Below are positions 43,573 through 44,214 of a DNA stretch of 44,214 nucleotides, one piece after another; within the stretch, counting starts at the first letter, position 1, and every line of letters begins with the position of its first letter. The notes beneath the pieces were generated by a model. That model was not told the DNA's origin. It saw only the letters and a list, made by a program, of their open reading frames with translations, and did not search any database. Made by a program: the position numbers and the translations under genes. The stretch comes from Gammaproteobacteria bacterium Ga0074134 (lineage in GTDB: Bacteria; Pseudomonadota; Gammaproteobacteria; Ga0077554; Ga007554): the NCBI GenBank assembly GCA_001464965.1, contig LNEJ01000031.1:1-44214 (forward strand). The letters are read 5' to 3'.

Positions 43573-44214
43573 ATGTCCGCAGAAACAGTTCTCAAAATGA
43601 TCAAAGACAACGAAGTGAAATTCGTTGATTTCCGTTTCACCGATACCCGTGGCAAAGAGCAGCACGTCTCCGTGCCCGCTTCCACCCTCGATGCCGATGC
43701 CTTCAGCGATGGCAAAATGTTTGACGGATCTTCCATCGCCGGCTGGAAGGGCATCGAAGAGTCCGACATGATTCTGATGCCTGATGCCGATACCGCAGTG
43801 ATGGATCCGTTCTTCGACGAGAGCACTCTGATTCTGCGTTGCGACATCCTTGAACCCCATACCATGAAGGGGTACGATCGTGATCCGCGTTCGCTGGCCA
43901 AGCGTGCCGAGGCCTATTTGCAGTCCACCGGCATTGCCGACACCGCGTTTTTTGGTCCGGAGCCTGAGTTCTTTATCTTCGACGATGTGCGCTGGGGCGC
44001 AGATATGAGCGGCTCGTTCTGCAAGGTCGATTCCGAGGCCGCTTCCTGGAACTCCGAGAAGGTGTATCCCGATGGCAATATGGGGCATCGCCCCGGCGTG
44101 AAGGGTGGCTATTTCCCCGTGCCGCCGGTGGACCAGTTCCAGGACATCCGCTCCGCCATGTGCCTGGCGCTGGAAGACATGGGGCTTTCCGTTGAAACCC
44201 ATCACCATGAAGTG
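43573..44214 (+). CDS. glnA: Glutamine synthetase type I, 5' part (runs off the window)
   Basis: GlnA condenses glutamate and ammonia to glutamine. Only the first 214 codons are present; the frame is open at the window edge. The beta-grasp N-terminus ([21 protein letters not shown]), the [18 protein letters not shown] loop and [12 protein letters not shown], which carries metal-site glutamates, are those of type I glutamine synthetase. The regulatory adenylylation Tyr lies in the missing part. AGGGGAG precedes ATG 43573. The sigma-54 promoter and NtrC sites upstream indicate classical Ntr control. Confidence 0.96.
   Translation, partial: MSAETVLKMIKDNEVKFVDFRFTDTRGKEQHVSVPASTLDADAFSDGKMFDGSSIAGWKGIEESDMILMPDADTAVMDPFFDESTLILRCDILEPHTMKGYDRDPRSLAKRAEAYLQSTGIADTAFFGPEPEFFIFDDVRWGADMSGSFCKVDSEAASWNSEKVYPDGNMGHRPGVKGGYFPVPPVDQFQDIRSAMCLALEDMGLSVETHHHEV

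Overview
The window looks like chromosomal DNA of a free-living gammaproteobacterium. Support for this: an lptD-surA-pdxA cluster, a class I adenylate cyclase, an octaprenyl-diphosphate synthase divergent from rplU-rpmA, a PilG/H/I/J-ChpA-ChpC twitching chemosensory operon, prfB-lysS, and a glnA gene with a sigma-54/NtrC control region. The species cannot be fixed from sequence alone. Most of the window is core genome, with accessory material concentrated at about 8.0-13.5 kb. No CRISPR array, rRNA gene or complete transposase was seen.

Layout. 0.2-4.6 kb: a small secreted repeat protein, then a promoter and cobalamin riboswitch ahead of btuB (B12 uptake) and cobQ (cobyric acid synthesis). 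4.6-7.1 kb (minus): a periplasmic PstS-like protein gene overlapping a membrane GGDEF-EAL gene, a likely c-di-GMP sensory pair. 7.2-8.7 kb: aroE, a 142-bp palindromic repeat element, and an NsrR-type regulator with its own candidate operator. 8.8-12.2 kb: an accessory patch holding a decayed REP-associated transposase, a Vgr-related-type zinc metallopeptidase overlapping the first of two tandemly duplicated lipoproteins, and a third lipoprotein. 12.3-13.4 kb: a GC-rich glycerate kinase. 13.5-17 kb: obgE, rpmA-rplU, ispB, tRNA-Pro(CGG) and a small zinc-ribbon membrane protein. 17-22.7 kb: a broken surface-protein fragment, a glyoxalase-fold protein, a PAS-GGDEF protein with a degenerate signature, cyaA, a carboxylesterase and a pentapeptide protein. 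22.7-29 kb: amgK divergent from lptD-surA-pdxA, then a YqhA-type membrane protein and a strong terminator. 29.4-38.7 kb: pilG, pilH, pilI, pilJ, chpA, chpC. 38.8-42.6 kb: prfB with its programmed +1 frameshift, a pair of inverted palindromes, lysS and an outer-membrane beta-barrel protein. 42.7 kb to the end: an unknown gene and the 5' part of glnA.

How the parts connect. Several genes concern cyclic nucleotides and surface behaviour. CyaA makes cAMP, the Pil-Chp system is known in Pseudomonas to feed into cAMP and type IV pili, and two GGDEF proteins belong to c-di-GMP signalling. LptD, SurA and AmgK serve the cell envelope.

Two signals are the most unusual. (1) The palindromic element at 8006-8147 and 32805-32947 has a nearly invariant core but two stems that differ between copies with fully compensatory changes; a solo 24-bp end lies at 22308 and supplies the leader of another gene. 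(2) The metallopeptidase/tandem-lipoprotein locus has the form of a secreted effector with duplicated immunity genes, and the second lipoprotein gene still carries a relic of the effector's C-terminus. Both are worth direct testing.
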